A DNA stretch of 64,000 nt from Nitrobacter hamburgensis X14 (GCF_000013885.1 NC_007964.1:4264001-4328000); one strand, 5' to 3'; counted from the first letter of the stretch, positions 25,539 to 35,137 are shown. Notes: generated by a model from the letters alone, not told the origin. Translations and numbers: made by a program.

Positions 25539-26699
25539 TCAGCGGCACAAGATCGAGCGCGTGGCTCTAAACATGTCAGGTGGCGCACGCCCCACCGAGT
25601 CGGCCACCTTGGCGCCCGCGTCCACCGGCTTCGGTGTGTCCTTTGTGGTGTGGGCGATCTCCCACTCCATCTGCGCGTCGAGCTCCGCCCCGAGCAGGAT
25701 CACGATGGCGGAGATCCACAGCCAAGTCATAAAGCCGATAGCCGCGCCGAGCGAGCCGTAGGTTTCGTTGAATTTGCCGAAATTGGCTGCGTACCAGGAG
25801 AACAGGGTTGATGCGGCGAGCCAAAGGATCGTCGCGACCGCGCTCCCCCACGTGATCCAGCGCCACCGTGGCGCCTCCCGGTCGGGGCCGAAGCGGTAGA
25901 TCAGAGCCAGCGCCAGCGCGACGCCAACGAACATCGCGGGCCAGCGCGCCGTGCGAACCAGAAGATCGGCGAAGTTCGAGAGCCCGACATAGTTCAGGAT
26001 GACGGGGACGACTACGACGGCGCCGAGGGCGGCGAGAACAAACACGATGCCGGTCATGGTGAACGCCAGCGACATCGCGTTCAGCTTCACGAAACCCCGG
26101 GTTTCCTTCTCGCCGTAAACGATGTTGAGCGTGTCGAACAGCGACTTCATCGCAGCGTTGGCGCTCCACAAGGAGACGGCCAAGCCGATTGCGAAGGTCA
26201 GTCCCAGCGTCTGGTTGCCCTTCGAAGCGACGCGCGTGAGCTGCTCGCGAGCCACATCGATAGCGCCGCTCGGAACAAATCCGGAGACCTGATCGAAATG
26301 TTTCGCGATCGTGGCGGGATCAGAGAACAGGCCGTAGACGGCGACCATTGCAGCCAGTGCCGGAAAGATCGCGAACAGGCTGTAGTAGGTCATGCCGGCG
26401 GCCAGCGCGAAGATACGGTGCTCGGACACGTTGGCGTAGACGCGCAGCAGGATATCCTTCCAGCGCCGGGACGGTATCTCGGAGGGCGTCGTCGCCGAGC
26501 GGCCATGGCCTTTATCTGCAGTCGTCAAACCGGCGGCCGAAGCATCACGACTCGCCTTCTTTCTCGGCGACGGAACCTCGTTTTCCGCAGGTGCGAGCCG
26601 ACCGACGAAAAAAGCCACCGCCAACAGACCAAGTGCCGCAGCGAGACGCCATCCTCTTCCGTGGGGCTGCCCGCCAGGTACGTTCAAGCTCTCGCCCAT
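25539..26699 (-). CDS. YihY/BrkB family inner-membrane protein
   Basis: 386 residues from the ATG at 26699, chosen because GGAGGAGGTC stands right before it; the frame is open upstream to 26894 without such a site. An N-terminal hydrophobic segment (WRLAAALGLLAVAFFVGRL) is followed by a linker and then the Virul_fac_BrkB domain (from RWKDILLRVYANVSEHRIFA) with about six membrane helices and the conserved AAGMTYYSLFAIFPALAAMV and SLWSANAAMKSLFDTLNIVY. The cytosolic C terminus is short. Such proteins are common inner-membrane proteins of unsettled function. It seems intact. Confidence 0.9.
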   Translation of the reverse strand: MGESLNVPGGQPHGRGWRLAAALGLLAVAFFVGRLAPAENEVPSPRKKASRDASAAGLTTADKGHGRSATTPSEIPSRRWKDILLRVYANVSEHRIFALAAGMTYYSLFAIFPALAAMVAVYGLFSDPATIAKHFDQVSGFVPSGAIDVAREQLTRVASKGNQTLGLTFAIGLAVSLWSANAAMKSLFDTLNIVYGEKETRGFVKLNAMSLAFTMTGIVFVLAALGAVVVVPVILNYVGLSNFADLLVRTARWPAMFVGVALALALIYRFGPDREAPRWRWITWGSAVATILWLAASTLFSWYAANFGKFNETYGSLGAAIGFMTWLWISAIVILLGAELDAQMEWEIAHTTKDTPKPVDAGAKVADSVGRAPPDMFRATRSILCR

Positions 26700-27476
26700 G
26701 ACCTCCTCCACCACGGAAGCTAATTGCAGCGAGCGTGAGGAGTTCCAGCGACCGTCCGGCACTATCACTATGCCCGATGGACGCAACGGGCGCGTTGATG
26801 CACGAGAGCACGTTCTACGTTCTATCTGGTGTTCATGTTCGCCGGAAGAGTCGCGGAAATGTTCCGCGCGGAGTTCGACGGCGAGCGCATGCATCGCTTC
26901 TTTAGAAGGGCAAGACCGTGCATTGGTCGCAGCGCAATAAGAGACCGCGCAACCCGAATAGCGCTTCCTAACGAAACCAATCTACCGCGCCGCCGAAATG
27001 GCCCCGATCATATTGCATGCGGCCGATGCGCTTCGGCGCGCGCGTGAGCTTCCTGTCGGCGGCGAGGAACGACCTTCGCCAGCTGGCGACTGCGCATCGA
27101 GAGCGCGCACCGGGCTCCGAGAGCATGCGGTGATCCGATGGGCGTGGCCGACTGATCGATATTCGTGGAAACTCTTTTCGGGTTGTAGCTTTCAAACAGG
27201 GTGGATGGTCATAAGACAGGCCAGCACCGGGCCTGCGAACTGCGTTGAACTTGTCGGGGACTGCGAGGTCTGCTCCGGTCACGAACGGACGTCAGGCGTC
27301 TTGATCGTTCGTCGGTTCACCCGGCTCGAATGTAATGGATACTGAGCGCGCTTGGATGAGGCCGTGGAGACCGTAGCAGGGCTCTAGCTCGGAAAAGACG
27401 GCGACGGGTAGTCTACTTCGAATATCCCACGATTTAACAGCCTAACGGCCGGCGGGGTCCTTCGTGTTCCGATGGC
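26700..27476. other. Stretch without a supported gene
   Basis: No intact gene is seen on either strand. Open frames around 26968-27345 have no recognisable family and no ribosome binding site. The region ends at the IS21 left end. Confidence 0.4.
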
Positions 27477-27478
27477 TG

Positions 27479-28342
27479 TCAATCGGCGCCGAAGTTTGAC
27501 CCCGTATCGGCGTCCAAATTTGACCCCTTTGATCGACGGGATTTAGCGGTAGCGCTCGGTCCGTCGGAGCTGGCCGGGATTGCGGAGACGGACCGAGCGC
27601 GGGTTGTTTGATCATCGTCGCGGCTTTTGAAGCGCCAGCTGTCGTTGCCGGTTTCGACGATGTCGCAGTGGTGGGTCAGACGATCGAGCAGCGCGGTGGT
27701 CATCTTGGCGTCGCCGAACACGCTGGGCCATTCGCCGAAGGCGAGATTGGTGGTGACGACGATGGAAGTGCGCTCGTAGAGCCGGCTGACGAGATGGAAC
27801 AGAAGTTGTCCGCCGGATTGGGCAAATGGCAGGTAGCCGAGTTCGTCGAGGACGATGAAGTCCATTCGGGTCAGATGCTCGGCGATACGACCCTGCCGTC
27901 CGTTGCGGGTCTCGATCTCGAGACGATTGACGAGGTCGACGACGTTGTAGAAGCGCCCGCGGGCACCGGATCGAATGCAGCTTCGGGCGATGGCGATAGC
28001 CAGATGGGTCTTGCCGGTGCCTGTACCGCCGACCAGAACGGCATTGCGTTGCTGGGCGATGAAGCCACCGCCGGCGAGATCATTGACCAGCGTCTGGTTG
28101 ATAGGGGTGCCCTCGAACTGGAAGCCATCGAGATCCTTGGCGAGCGGCAGCTTGGCGATAGTGAGCTGGTATTTGATCGAACGCGCCTGCTTCTCGTTGA
28201 TCTCGGCATTGAGCAGGTCGCCGACAATGCGTTGCGGTTCGTGCTGGCGCTTGACGGCGGTCGCCATGATCTCGTCGAAGGCGGCCTTCATGCCATAGAG
28301 CTTGAGTTCGCTCATGAGGTCGAAGAGTTGAGTGCGTTCCAT
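27479..28342 (-). CDS. istB: IS21 helper ATPase IstB (copy 1)
   Basis: 287 residues. AAA+ ATPase with Walker A GGTGTGKTHLAIAI near residue 103, Walker B MDFIVLDELGYLPFA near 163, and sensor TTNLAFGEWPSVF near 202. The IstB N terminus (MERTQLFDLMSELKLYGMKA) is intact. The ATG overlaps the istA stop (TGATG). The tail after DDDQTTRARSVS is low-complexity and its stop lies three bases inside the terminal repeat. It directs the IstA transposase to target DNA. Confidence 0.95.
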   Translation of the reverse strand: MERTQLFDLMSELKLYGMKAAFDEIMATAVKRQHEPQRIVGDLLNAEINEKQARSIKYQLTIAKLPLAKDLDGFQFEGTPINQTLVNDLAGGGFIAQQRNAVLVGGTGTGKTHLAIAIARSCIRSGARGRFYNVVDLVNRLEIETRNGRQGRIAEHLTRMDFIVLDELGYLPFAQSGGQLLFHLVSRLYERTSIVVTTNLAFGEWPSVFGDAKMTTALLDRLTHHCDIVETGNDSWRFKSRDDDQTTRARSVSAIPASSDGPSATAKSRRSKGSNLDADTGSNFGAD

Positions 28343-29841
28343 CAGACCGGTCTCCTGAGGTTGTCGTAACGGGCACAGTCAGCGATCGGCGCATGGCGCA
28401 AGGTCAGCGCCGCCGGGGTGAGGATGTTGGCTGGTGGCGCCGGCTCACGCTGGCGGGCGAGGATGTTGAGAACGACATCGGCGGAATGGACACTGTGGGC
28501 GATCGCCTCGGCACAGGCGGCCTCGACTGCCGGCAGTCCGTCGGTCAGCACCGCGTTGAGGATGTCGACCATCTGCCGATTGCCATCGTCGGCACCGGCG
28601 AGCTTGCGCCGCACACGCTCGATCGCGGCCGGCAGCACCCAGTCCTTGAACGGGGCGCCGTTGCGCAACGCGCCGGGTTTGCGAGCCAGCACCGGCACAT
28701 AATGCCAGGGATCGTAGGTCGTCTCGCCGCGGCCGAATGAACGCGGATGCTCGGCGACGATGCGTCCGTCCTGGCGGATCACGATGCGGTCGGCATAAGC
28801 TTGCACTTCGACGGGCCGCCCGACGGCGTTGGCCGTAACCGAGTATTTGTTGTTGTCGAAGCGCACCAGGCAGGTCTTCGAGACGGATGCCGGCACGGCA
28901 TGGAATCCATCGAACCGGCCGGCATAGGGAACGAGCTTCGGCCGCTCGGCTTCGAACACTTCCCAGACCGTCTGTTCGGTCAGTTCCGGATGACGGTGCG
29001 CCTTGGCGTAGGCGATGCACTTATCCAGCAGCCAGGCGTTCAACTCGTCGAGGGTTTTGAACCGCAGCCGCGGCGTGAAGAAGCGCTCCCGGACCAGCCC
29101 AACCTGGTTCTCAACCTGGCCCTTCTCCCAGCCTGAGGCCGGCGTGCAGGCGACCGGATCGACCAGGTAATGGCTGCACATCTGCATGAAGCGGCGATTG
29201 TAGAGACGCCCTTTGCCGACGAAGATCGTCTCCACCGCGGTCTTCATATTGTCGTAGATGCCGCGGCCGCAGGTGCCCTTGAACAGAGCGAAGGCCCGGT
29301 CGTGGGCGTCGAACACCATCTCCTGCGTCTCGCGTGGATAGGCGCGAGCGAACAGCATCCGGCTGTGACAGAGCCGGACATGAGCGACCTTCACGATCAC
29401 CGTCACGCCATGCAGCAGGACAACCTCATGGCTCCAGTCGAACTGGTAGGCTTCTCCCGGTGCAAAGCTCAGCGGGACATAGGCCGCCGCCGTCGATTGT
29501 CCGCGCTCCTGGCTCCACCGTCTGGCGTAACGTCGCACAGCATCGTAGCCGCCGTCATAGCCGCGCCCGCGAAGCTCTTCGAAGACCCGGATCAGCGTCA
29601 GCTGTTCGCGAGCGGACTTCGCCGCGTTCGACGCCAGCAATCCGTCGAGATCAGCGGCCCATCGCCCCAGCTTCGGCCGCGGCTGCACCGCACGTTCGTA
29701 CTCGAATGAGGTCTCCCCAGACCGCAACACCTTGCGGACCGTGTTCCGCGACACCTTCAGGTCGCGTGCGATCTCCTTGATCGTCTTGCCCTTGATGAAG
29801 TGCTCGCGGCGTATCCGCGCAATCGTCTCCACGATCAGCAT
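28342..29841 (-). CDS. istA: IS21 transposase IstA (copy 1)
   Basis: 499 residues from the ATG at 29841 (MLIVETIARIRREHFIKGKT); an upstream in-frame start at 29865 is possible. N-terminal HTH (TIKEIARDLKVSRNTVRKVL), then the integrase core with D in AYQFDWSHEVVLLHGVTVIV, D in RGIYDNMKTAVETIF, and E in GWEKGQVENQVGLVRERFF. No lesion. About nine tenths identical in protein to the copy at 37955. Confidence 0.95.
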   Translation of the reverse strand: MLIVETIARIRREHFIKGKTIKEIARDLKVSRNTVRKVLRSGETSFEYERAVQPRPKLGRWAADLDGLLASNAAKSAREQLTLIRVFEELRGRGYDGGYDAVRRYARRWSQERGQSTAAAYVPLSFAPGEAYQFDWSHEVVLLHGVTVIVKVAHVRLCHSRMLFARAYPRETQEMVFDAHDRAFALFKGTCGRGIYDNMKTAVETIFVGKGRLYNRRFMQMCSHYLVDPVACTPASGWEKGQVENQVGLVRERFFTPRLRFKTLDELNAWLLDKCIAYAKAHRHPELTEQTVWEVFEAERPKLVPYAGRFDGFHAVPASVSKTCLVRFDNNKYSVTANAVGRPVEVQAYADRIVIRQDGRIVAEHPRSFGRGETTYDPWHYVPVLARKPGALRNGAPFKDWVLPAAIERVRRKLAGADDGNRQMVDILNAVLTDGLPAVEAACAEAIAHSVHSADVVLNILARQREPAPPANILTPAALTLRHAPIADCARYDNLRRPV

Positions 29842-29955
29842 CCCCAACCACCTGCTTCGTTCCAAAGCAGGCAGCGCAACAGACCAACCTATCGGGGGTC
29901 AATTTTGGACGCCGATCCCCCGGCTCAGGGGGTCAATATTGCAGGCCGAATAACA

Positions 29956-30029
29956 TTCATCGAAGGAGCGGCGATCGCCTGATCGAAGAAGCCTAGCGAA
30001 GTCTGGTAGGTTTTCAGTTTTCTCGCCAT
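29956..30029 (-). pseudogene. MARKLKTYQTS family gene, 5' end only, cut by IS21
   Basis: It starts MARKLKTYQTSLGFFDQAIA then APSMN and runs into the IS21 end at 29955. I recognise this start from a Bradyrhizobium family of about 150-200 residues, often near DNA-repair or stress genes. The rest is not found on the other side of the IS, so the insertion was followed by a deletion or rearrangement. Confidence 0.6.
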
Positions 30030-30086
30030 GACGCTCCCCACCCCGTCCGCTAACCGCTGCTGAAACGATTGACTGTGTTGTGTTAT

Positions 30087-30767
30087 CTACCTCGCAAGCG
30101 GAGAGTCGGCGAAGCGAGCGAACAGTGTGGCCGGGCCGGGGTATATCTCGATGCATCCGCCTTGCCGTAGCGAGCTCTCGGTGAACCCGCCGCAAAGCAC
30201 GCCGATGGTCGCGATCTTTGCCTTCACCGCTGCTTCGGCATCGTATGGCGTGTCACCGATCGCGACGGCGTCGGCGCCTTCGATCTTGAGCTTCCTGAGA
30301 ACGATCTCGAAGATGTCCGGCGCCGGTTTCGATTCCTCGGCGTCGTCTGAAGAAGTCGTCACGTCCACCAGGTCGGTGATACGCGCGATGTCGAGGTACT
30401 TGTCGAGTTCGTCCTTCTTGGCCGAGGAGGCGACGGCGACCTGAAGTCCCGCGTCGCGCACGCGTCGCAGTAAATCTGGGACCGCCGAGAAGGGACGCAC
30501 AAGCGGCAGGTATTCCGTTTTGAAGCGATTGCCGCGCCATTCTTCCATCTCTTTGCCGTGGTCCCGCTGTTCGTCGGCGGACAGAAAGACGGGAATGAGC
30601 TTGTCACCCCCCTTGCCGATCTGGCTTCGAACCTGTTCGAAGCTCACATCGTGGCCGAACTTCCGCAGAGCTTGCTGCCATGCGAGCGCGTGGAGATCCA
30701 CCGAGTCCAGCAGCGTGCCGTCTAGGTCGAAGATGGCGGCTTTCGGCAATTCTAGGTCCTCCACCAT
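30087..30767 (-). CDS. HAD-superfamily phosphatase
   Basis: 226 residues from MVEDLELPKAAIFDLDGTLL (30767); an in-frame ATG about 40 bases upstream and the open frame to 30869 are alternatives. Motif I is FDLDGTLLDS with the nucleophile Asp, motif II is VAVASSAKKDELD, motif III is the Lys in ESKPAPDIFEIVL, motif IV is VAIGDTPYDAEAA. The helical cap after motif I (HALAWQQALRKFGHDVSFEQ) is of the beta-phosphoglucomutase/Gph type. It would hydrolyse a small phosphorylated metabolite. Appears intact. Confidence 0.9.
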   Translation of the reverse strand: MVEDLELPKAAIFDLDGTLLDSVDLHALAWQQALRKFGHDVSFEQVRSQIGKGGDKLIPVFLSADEQRDHGKEMEEWRGNRFKTEYLPLVRPFSAVPDLLRRVRDAGLQVAVASSAKKDELDKYLDIARITDLVDVTTSSDDAEESKPAPDIFEIVLRKLKIEGADAVAIGDTPYDAEAAVKAKIATIGVLCGGFTESSLRQGGCIEIYPGPATLFARFADSPLAR

Positions 30768-30884
30768 AACCGGGCAAGCGTCAACCTGCACGCTGACCGG
30801 CATGCGAAGCTCGCCCGATCCCGCGTGCCAGCGTTCGATCTTCCGCGGATCTTCTCTTCCGCCGAGCACTACTGGAGGGTCTGA

Positions 30885-30940
30885 CGTCGGATGTCCTTCA
30901 GCACTCGATCGGCACTTTGCCTGGCCCGGATTTCTGTTTC
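30885..30940 (-). pseudogene. IS3 orfA N-terminal scrap
   Basis: The ATG at 30940 gives MKQKSGPGKVPIE, then in the next frame VLKDIRRQT, the start of an IS3-type orfA common in Bradyrhizobium. It is very short. An overlapping frame (EDQLRRYKDFWFIVAARSED) also ends here and may be the true remnant instead. Confidence 0.35.
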
Positions 30941-31163
30941 ATCTTCGCTCCTTGCGGCTACGATGAACCAGAAATCCTTGTAACGCCTCAATTGGTCTTC
31001 AAGGGCGCTGACGGCGAACAGTCCGACAGTTGTTGACGGCAATTCTTAGGCGTACCGCTGAGCCAATGGCATATCGGACCGTCCCTGCCAAGGCGGCCCC
31101 GACGCTATTCGCCAAACTGCCAAAGTCTTCCGGAAACAGAGGATCCAAGGAGCAATGCCTGCA

Positions 31164-32696
31164 TCAGTGCTTGTCTTCCATAAGGTCGAGGGATGCGACG
31201 GCGGGAGCGTTCAGCGCGGTCCCGTCCACCGCGAACTGCGAACCGTGACAGGGGCAATCCCAGCACGTCTCGAACGAATTCCAATTCAGATGGCAGCCGA
31301 TATGCGTGCAGGCCGCTGACCTCACGAGCAGTTCACCGGACTTGTCGCGATAGGCGGCGCATTTCGAAACGCCTTGGCGGATGATTGCCCCAGTTCCAGG
31401 CTTTAGTTCATCAAATGATTTGAGCTCGCCCGGGGCCAGATATTCCGCGAAGTTCTTGACCGCGGTAAGGTTCTCCTTAAGGAAGTTGCCGGCCGCCATC
31501 GGCGTCTTACGCCCGGGCTCGTAAACGTCGGTCCATCTGGCTTTCTTTCCGAGAATGAGAGCCGAATTGAGAAGGCTGCCGACTACGCCATGCGTGATCC
31601 CCGGGCCTGAGTCGCCCGTGTGTACATAGATATTATCGTTGCCTGGATTGCGGCCGATGAAGGCGGCGTAGTCGATTGTTTCGAGCACCTGACCAGACCA
31701 ACGGTGCGTCTCCTCACCCAATGCCGGAATAAGATTGCGGGCCCAGGCGTCCAGGGCGCCGAACCGCAAGCCAGCGTCATCGGCCTCACCGCTCTTGTGG
31801 TCGCCTCCCCCTACAATGACGTAATTTTTTTGCTGATCCCCGGGTTGGAGGCGGACATAGTGATAAGGGTCGAGCGTGTCGCAGTATAACGCATCGGGAA
31901 GGCCGCCGGCCCTTATCTCAAATGCCATCGCATAACTGCGATAAGGCGCCATTTTGGTATGAAGAGTGAACAGGTTGGAAATCGGCGAGTTCGTGGCGAC
32001 AACCGCTGCCCTCGCCGTGACTAATCCGCCATCGCTCTTGACGGTGACCGTTCCATCTTCATTTTCGGCGATTTCGGAAACAGCTGTACCCGCGTAAAAT
32101 TGACCCTGACGCCCGACGATTTCTTCGGCCAATCCACGCAGATATTTGAGGGGGTGAAACGTAGCTTGCTGAGGGTACTTCAACGCGTGCTGCGCGTCGC
32201 AATGTTCGAACGCAACCCCGACAATGCGATGCACGGGCGCTCCGATCTTGCAGACGGCGTCAAATTCCTCATCGATGATTTTGGGATCAGTATCAAGCGC
32301 CTGAAACAAAAAGCCGTCCAGCCGCCGGAAATCACACGCGATACCATGCTTTTTTTGAATTTCCTCGATACGGTCTATCGCGGCTGCGTGGCTTTCATAA
32401 AACGCCCTGGAAATATCATCGCCTCGCAGCTTGATCATTTCTGATGTCAGGTCGTCGCACAAAGGAGCAAGGTGTGCGGTCGTCCTGGCCGTTATGCCGC
32501 CTGCGATCCTCCCGCGATCGATAACAATAACCTTCTGTCCCTGCGTTGCCAGTTCATAGGCCGTAGAGATTCCCGCAATACCCGCGCCGATAATAACGGT
32601 GTCGCATGACCGATCGCCCGATAAGGGAGATGCCTCAGGCGCTACCGCGACGTCCATCCAGAGAGATTTCGAGCGGCGGTCAAAATCGAAAGTCAT
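31164..32696 (-). CDS. FAD-dependent oxidoreductase with C-terminal Rieske domain
   Basis: 510 residues. N-terminal dinucleotide-binding motif SCDTVIIGAGIAGISTAYEL (about 32-50) and a DAO-type FAD domain to about residue 400, including GRNPGNDNIYVHTGDSGPGI. Residues 420-505 form a Rieske [2Fe-2S] domain with CTHIGCHLNW and CPCHGSQF, giving the two Cys-His pairs that bind the cluster. This GlpD/DAO-plus-Rieske architecture is a known family; the substrate is not known. Electrons would pass from FAD to the iron-sulfur cluster or back. It lies between the HAD gene and ku copy 2; it seems complete. Confidence 0.92.
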   Translation of the reverse strand: MTFDFDRRSKSLWMDVAVAPEASPLSGDRSCDTVIIGAGIAGISTAYELATQGQKVIVIDRGRIAGGITARTTAHLAPLCDDLTSEMIKLRGDDISRAFYESHAAAIDRIEEIQKKHGIACDFRRLDGFLFQALDTDPKIIDEEFDAVCKIGAPVHRIVGVAFEHCDAQHALKYPQQATFHPLKYLRGLAEEIVGRQGQFYAGTAVSEIAENEDGTVTVKSDGGLVTARAAVVATNSPISNLFTLHTKMAPYRSYAMAFEIRAGGLPDALYCDTLDPYHYVRLQPGDQQKNYVIVGGGDHKSGEADDAGLRFGALDAWARNLIPALGEETHRWSGQVLETIDYAAFIGRNPGNDNIYVHTGDSGPGITHGVVGSLLNSALILGKKARWTDVYEPGRKTPMAAGNFLKENLTAVKNFAEYLAPGELKSFDELKPGTGAIIRQGVSKCAAYRDKSGELLVRSAACTHIGCHLNWNSFETCWDCPCHGSQFAVDGTALNAPAVASLDLMEDKH

Positions 32697-33248
32697 GTCA
32701 AATGCCGGTCGGAGAAAAGCCCCTGTTAACGCCGGCGTTGCCCTCGAGTTCCGGACGCGGACCCTCGGGCCAAGGCTCGCAAAACTTGTGATGAGCGTCG
32801 ATCGGCGGCAGCGCTCTTCAGGTCGTTATGGGAACACAAACAAATCGCGCCCCTGCGATATCTATGACCTGACGCGGTGGGCCCAGCCTGCAAAAGCGCT
32901 CAGCGCGTAATGTCCTTTAGACCGCCCGCCCTGGGCCATGTCCTAGACGAAGATGTTCTTTCGGGGTCCAATGATAGAGACGAAGCCGCAGATGCGTGTC
33001 GAGGAACCTATATTTGCGAACCTTGCCTGCGTGCACCGGCTCGACCGCGCCGACCCGGACGCTTGGAACCGGGCGCAGCCTGGCGGACCCCATTCCCCGG
33101 CGCCACAGCGGAAGCCTGCCTCGCGGCGATGGATGCCATCAGGCTCGGGCTCGGCGACACTTGCCCTGACTGTTAAATCTTTGAACCGACTCCCCTTCTC
33201 ACTGTCAGGCTTTATATTGAGCCTCAGTGCAGATGGAGTTTTGAGTTC
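32697..33248. other. Intergenic region upstream of ku copy 2
   Basis: No gene is supported. A diverged block at 32727-32780 repeats 11363-11414. The last 80 bases before the ku ATG are the likely promoter region. Confidence 0.4.
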
Positions 33249-34085
33249 ATGGCACCCCGCGCCAATTGGAAGGGCTTCCTACGGCTGTCTCTGGTGACAT
33301 GCCCGATCGCGTTGTTTCCCGCGACGTCCGAGTCTGAGAAGGTCAGCTTCAACCAGATCAACCAGAAGACCGGCCACCGGATCCGATACGTTAAAGTCGA
33401 TGCCGATACCGGCGAGGAAATCGCGAACGAAGACATCGTCAAAGGCTACAAGGTCGATGCCGACAGCTATCTCGAAATCACCAAAGACGAACTCGAGAAC
33501 ATCGCCCTGGAGTCCACCCGCACGATCGACATCGATCAGTTCGTGCCGCGTGCCGAGATCGACGACCTCTACATCGTCAGGCCGTATTATCTCGTGCCTG
33601 ACGGGAAAGTCGGACACGACGCCTATGCCGTGATCTGCGACACCATCAAGGCCACCGGCAAAGTGGCGCTGGCTCGGGTAGTGCTGACAAACCGCGAGCA
33701 CGTTATCGCAGTCGAGGCGCGTGACAAAGGCTTGATGGGGACGCTGCTGCGTTATCCTTATGAGGTGAGCGATGCAGCGGACTATTTCGACGACATCAAG
33801 GACGTAAAGCTCACCAAGGACATGCTCGATCTAGCCAAGCATATTGTCGACCAGAAGAGCGGCCATTTCGATCCCGAACGGTTCGAGGATCACTATGAGA
33901 AGGCCTTGAATGAACTGCTGGCCAAAAAGCAGAAGGGCCTGCCGATCACGGCAACTAAAAGACCTCAGACCAGCAACGTGGTTGATCTAATGGATGCGCT
34001 TCGCAAGAGCCTGGAGTCTGGCTCAAAGGCCGCGAAGTCTCCGGCCAAGAAAGCTACTTCGGCCAAAAAGCGAAAGGCGGGGTGA
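33249..34085 (+). CDS. ku: Ku DNA end-binding protein (copy 2)
   Basis: 278 residues: MAPRANWKGFLRLSLVTCPI, the DDxDQFVPRAEIDDLYIVRP region of the DNA-encircling barrel, VALARVVLTNREHVIAVEAR, and, unlike copy 1, the complete HIVDQKSGHFDPERFEDHYE segment before the C-terminal helix. The basic tail is KAAKSPAKKATSAKKRKAG. It stands alone, without a ligase gene next to it. Copies 1 and 2 share about half of their residues, so they are old paralogues or separate acquisitions rather than a recent duplication. May form heterodimers with copy 1 (inference). Confidence 0.95.
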   Translation: MAPRANWKGFLRLSLVTCPIALFPATSESEKVSFNQINQKTGHRIRYVKVDADTGEEIANEDIVKGYKVDADSYLEITKDELENIALESTRTIDIDQFVPRAEIDDLYIVRPYYLVPDGKVGHDAYAVICDTIKATGKVALARVVLTNREHVIAVEARDKGLMGTLLRYPYEVSDAADYFDDIKDVKLTKDMLDLAKHIVDQKSGHFDPERFEDHYEKALNELLAKKQKGLPITATKRPQTSNVVDLMDALRKSLESGSKAAKSPAKKATSAKKRKAG

Positions 34086-34890
34086 AATAGAAAACCCTGA
34101 GCGGCACAGGCAGGATCAGTCGTCACCTCACCGAACAGGATTCGTCGTCCGTGTTCGTCTTTCATGGGAAGGACCATTATCTCACGACGCTTGAGCGGGG
34201 CCAGCTGCCGGACTTCGCCGAGTAACGCGAGGATAGTTGCCCGATACGTGGCCTGCCTTCTACTCTTTGAACAGGTCGGCGCTGATGAGAACCACGGGCT
34301 CTGTCGAGGTATTCTCGCGCTGTTCTGCGTCGTCAACCGCTATGTCGGCAACCTCGCACCGATTGCCGGGCGTGTTTCCCGACCACCGGTCGTCACTTGC
34401 AAGTGTGGCCATTTTCGATGTGGTTACGCGTAACCGTTGGAGCGATTATGTATCGCGTGACGAAAAAGCGCACCGCTCCGAAAAATAAAACCCCCACCAG
34501 TGGCGGATGGCCACGGGCGCCCGCCGAGCTGCGATCTTGAGACCCGAAAGCGTCAAAAGTGCTATACGCCAAGGACACCAATCGGCGAGCTCGACGTCTC
34601 CTTCGACGTCGCGATCGATATGATCTGGGAATGGAAGATCAGCAAGCCGCATTTTTCGAGTCGTGGGGGTGGGGTCCGAGGCTCGCGTCGAGCGCAGCAT
34701 GGTTCGAGCGCGTGCGGGATGAGCATCATGAAAAAAGAGCGTTCCTTTTTTCTGTGAAGACTATTGCTTCCCCTGCCACCGGCCTCCCATCGGTCGCCGA
34801 GCATCCTAGCAGCCGCAGAACCATAAACGATTAGGTTGGCGCGAGGGAGCACCCTATAATAAGTCCCGGGCCGAAGGTTGGGAAACGGGC
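34086..34890. other. Stretch without a supported gene
   Basis: A reverse-strand frame around 34080-34240 (TILALLGEVRQLAPLKRREI, then MKDEHGRRILFGEV) looks protein-like but has no recognised family and overlaps the ku end. The block at 34824-34843 repeats the region upstream of the 10974 gene. Confidence 0.35.
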
Positions 34891-34894
34891 GACA

Positions 34895-35137
34895 ATGTCG
34901 AAGAAGGCTGTACCCGAACAGGAGATCGCGCTTTATGACGCAATCGGGCGCGCTATCGCGAATTTGCACGCGGCGATCGCTGAGGTTGACGGCGCCTGGG
35001 TTTAGTCACGGCTGAACGTCCAGACCCTTCGGCGGCAGCTTTCGCCGCGCTCGATGGCAGATTCTCCGGGTCGCCCGAGAGGACTTGGCTCGGGCCCGTA
35101 CCGCGCTCACCGCCTATACGGAGGAGCCGAACAATGA
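34895..35137 (+). pseudogene. Decayed paralogue of the 10974-11231 gene
   Basis: It starts MSKKAVPEQEIALYDAIGRA and IANLHAAIAEVDGAWV, then a stop and a frameshift appear, although TAERPDPSxxAFAALD can still be read in the next frame. The 3' half has a second lesion. Shared flanks show that the two copies came from one duplicated segment, in opposite orientations. Confidence 0.7.

Larger units (their letters stand above)
27477..29955 (-). mobile_element. IS21-family insertion sequence, copy 1
   Basis: The ends have the IS21 pattern of terminal and internal repeats: TGTCAATCGGCGCCGAAGTT with TTTGACCCC at 27477, and read inward from 29955 TGTTATTCGGCCTGCAATAT with TTGACCCC, each followed by a second ATCGGCGTCCAAAwTTGACC block. 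It carries istA and istB. I could not find a clear target duplication at this copy, so one flank may have been deleted or rearranged. It is in inverted orientation relative to the copy at 37843-40319. Confidence 0.85.

Noticed and set aside
28393..29709. Long plus-strand ORFs over IS21 copy 1
   Set aside because: Antisense shadows of istA.
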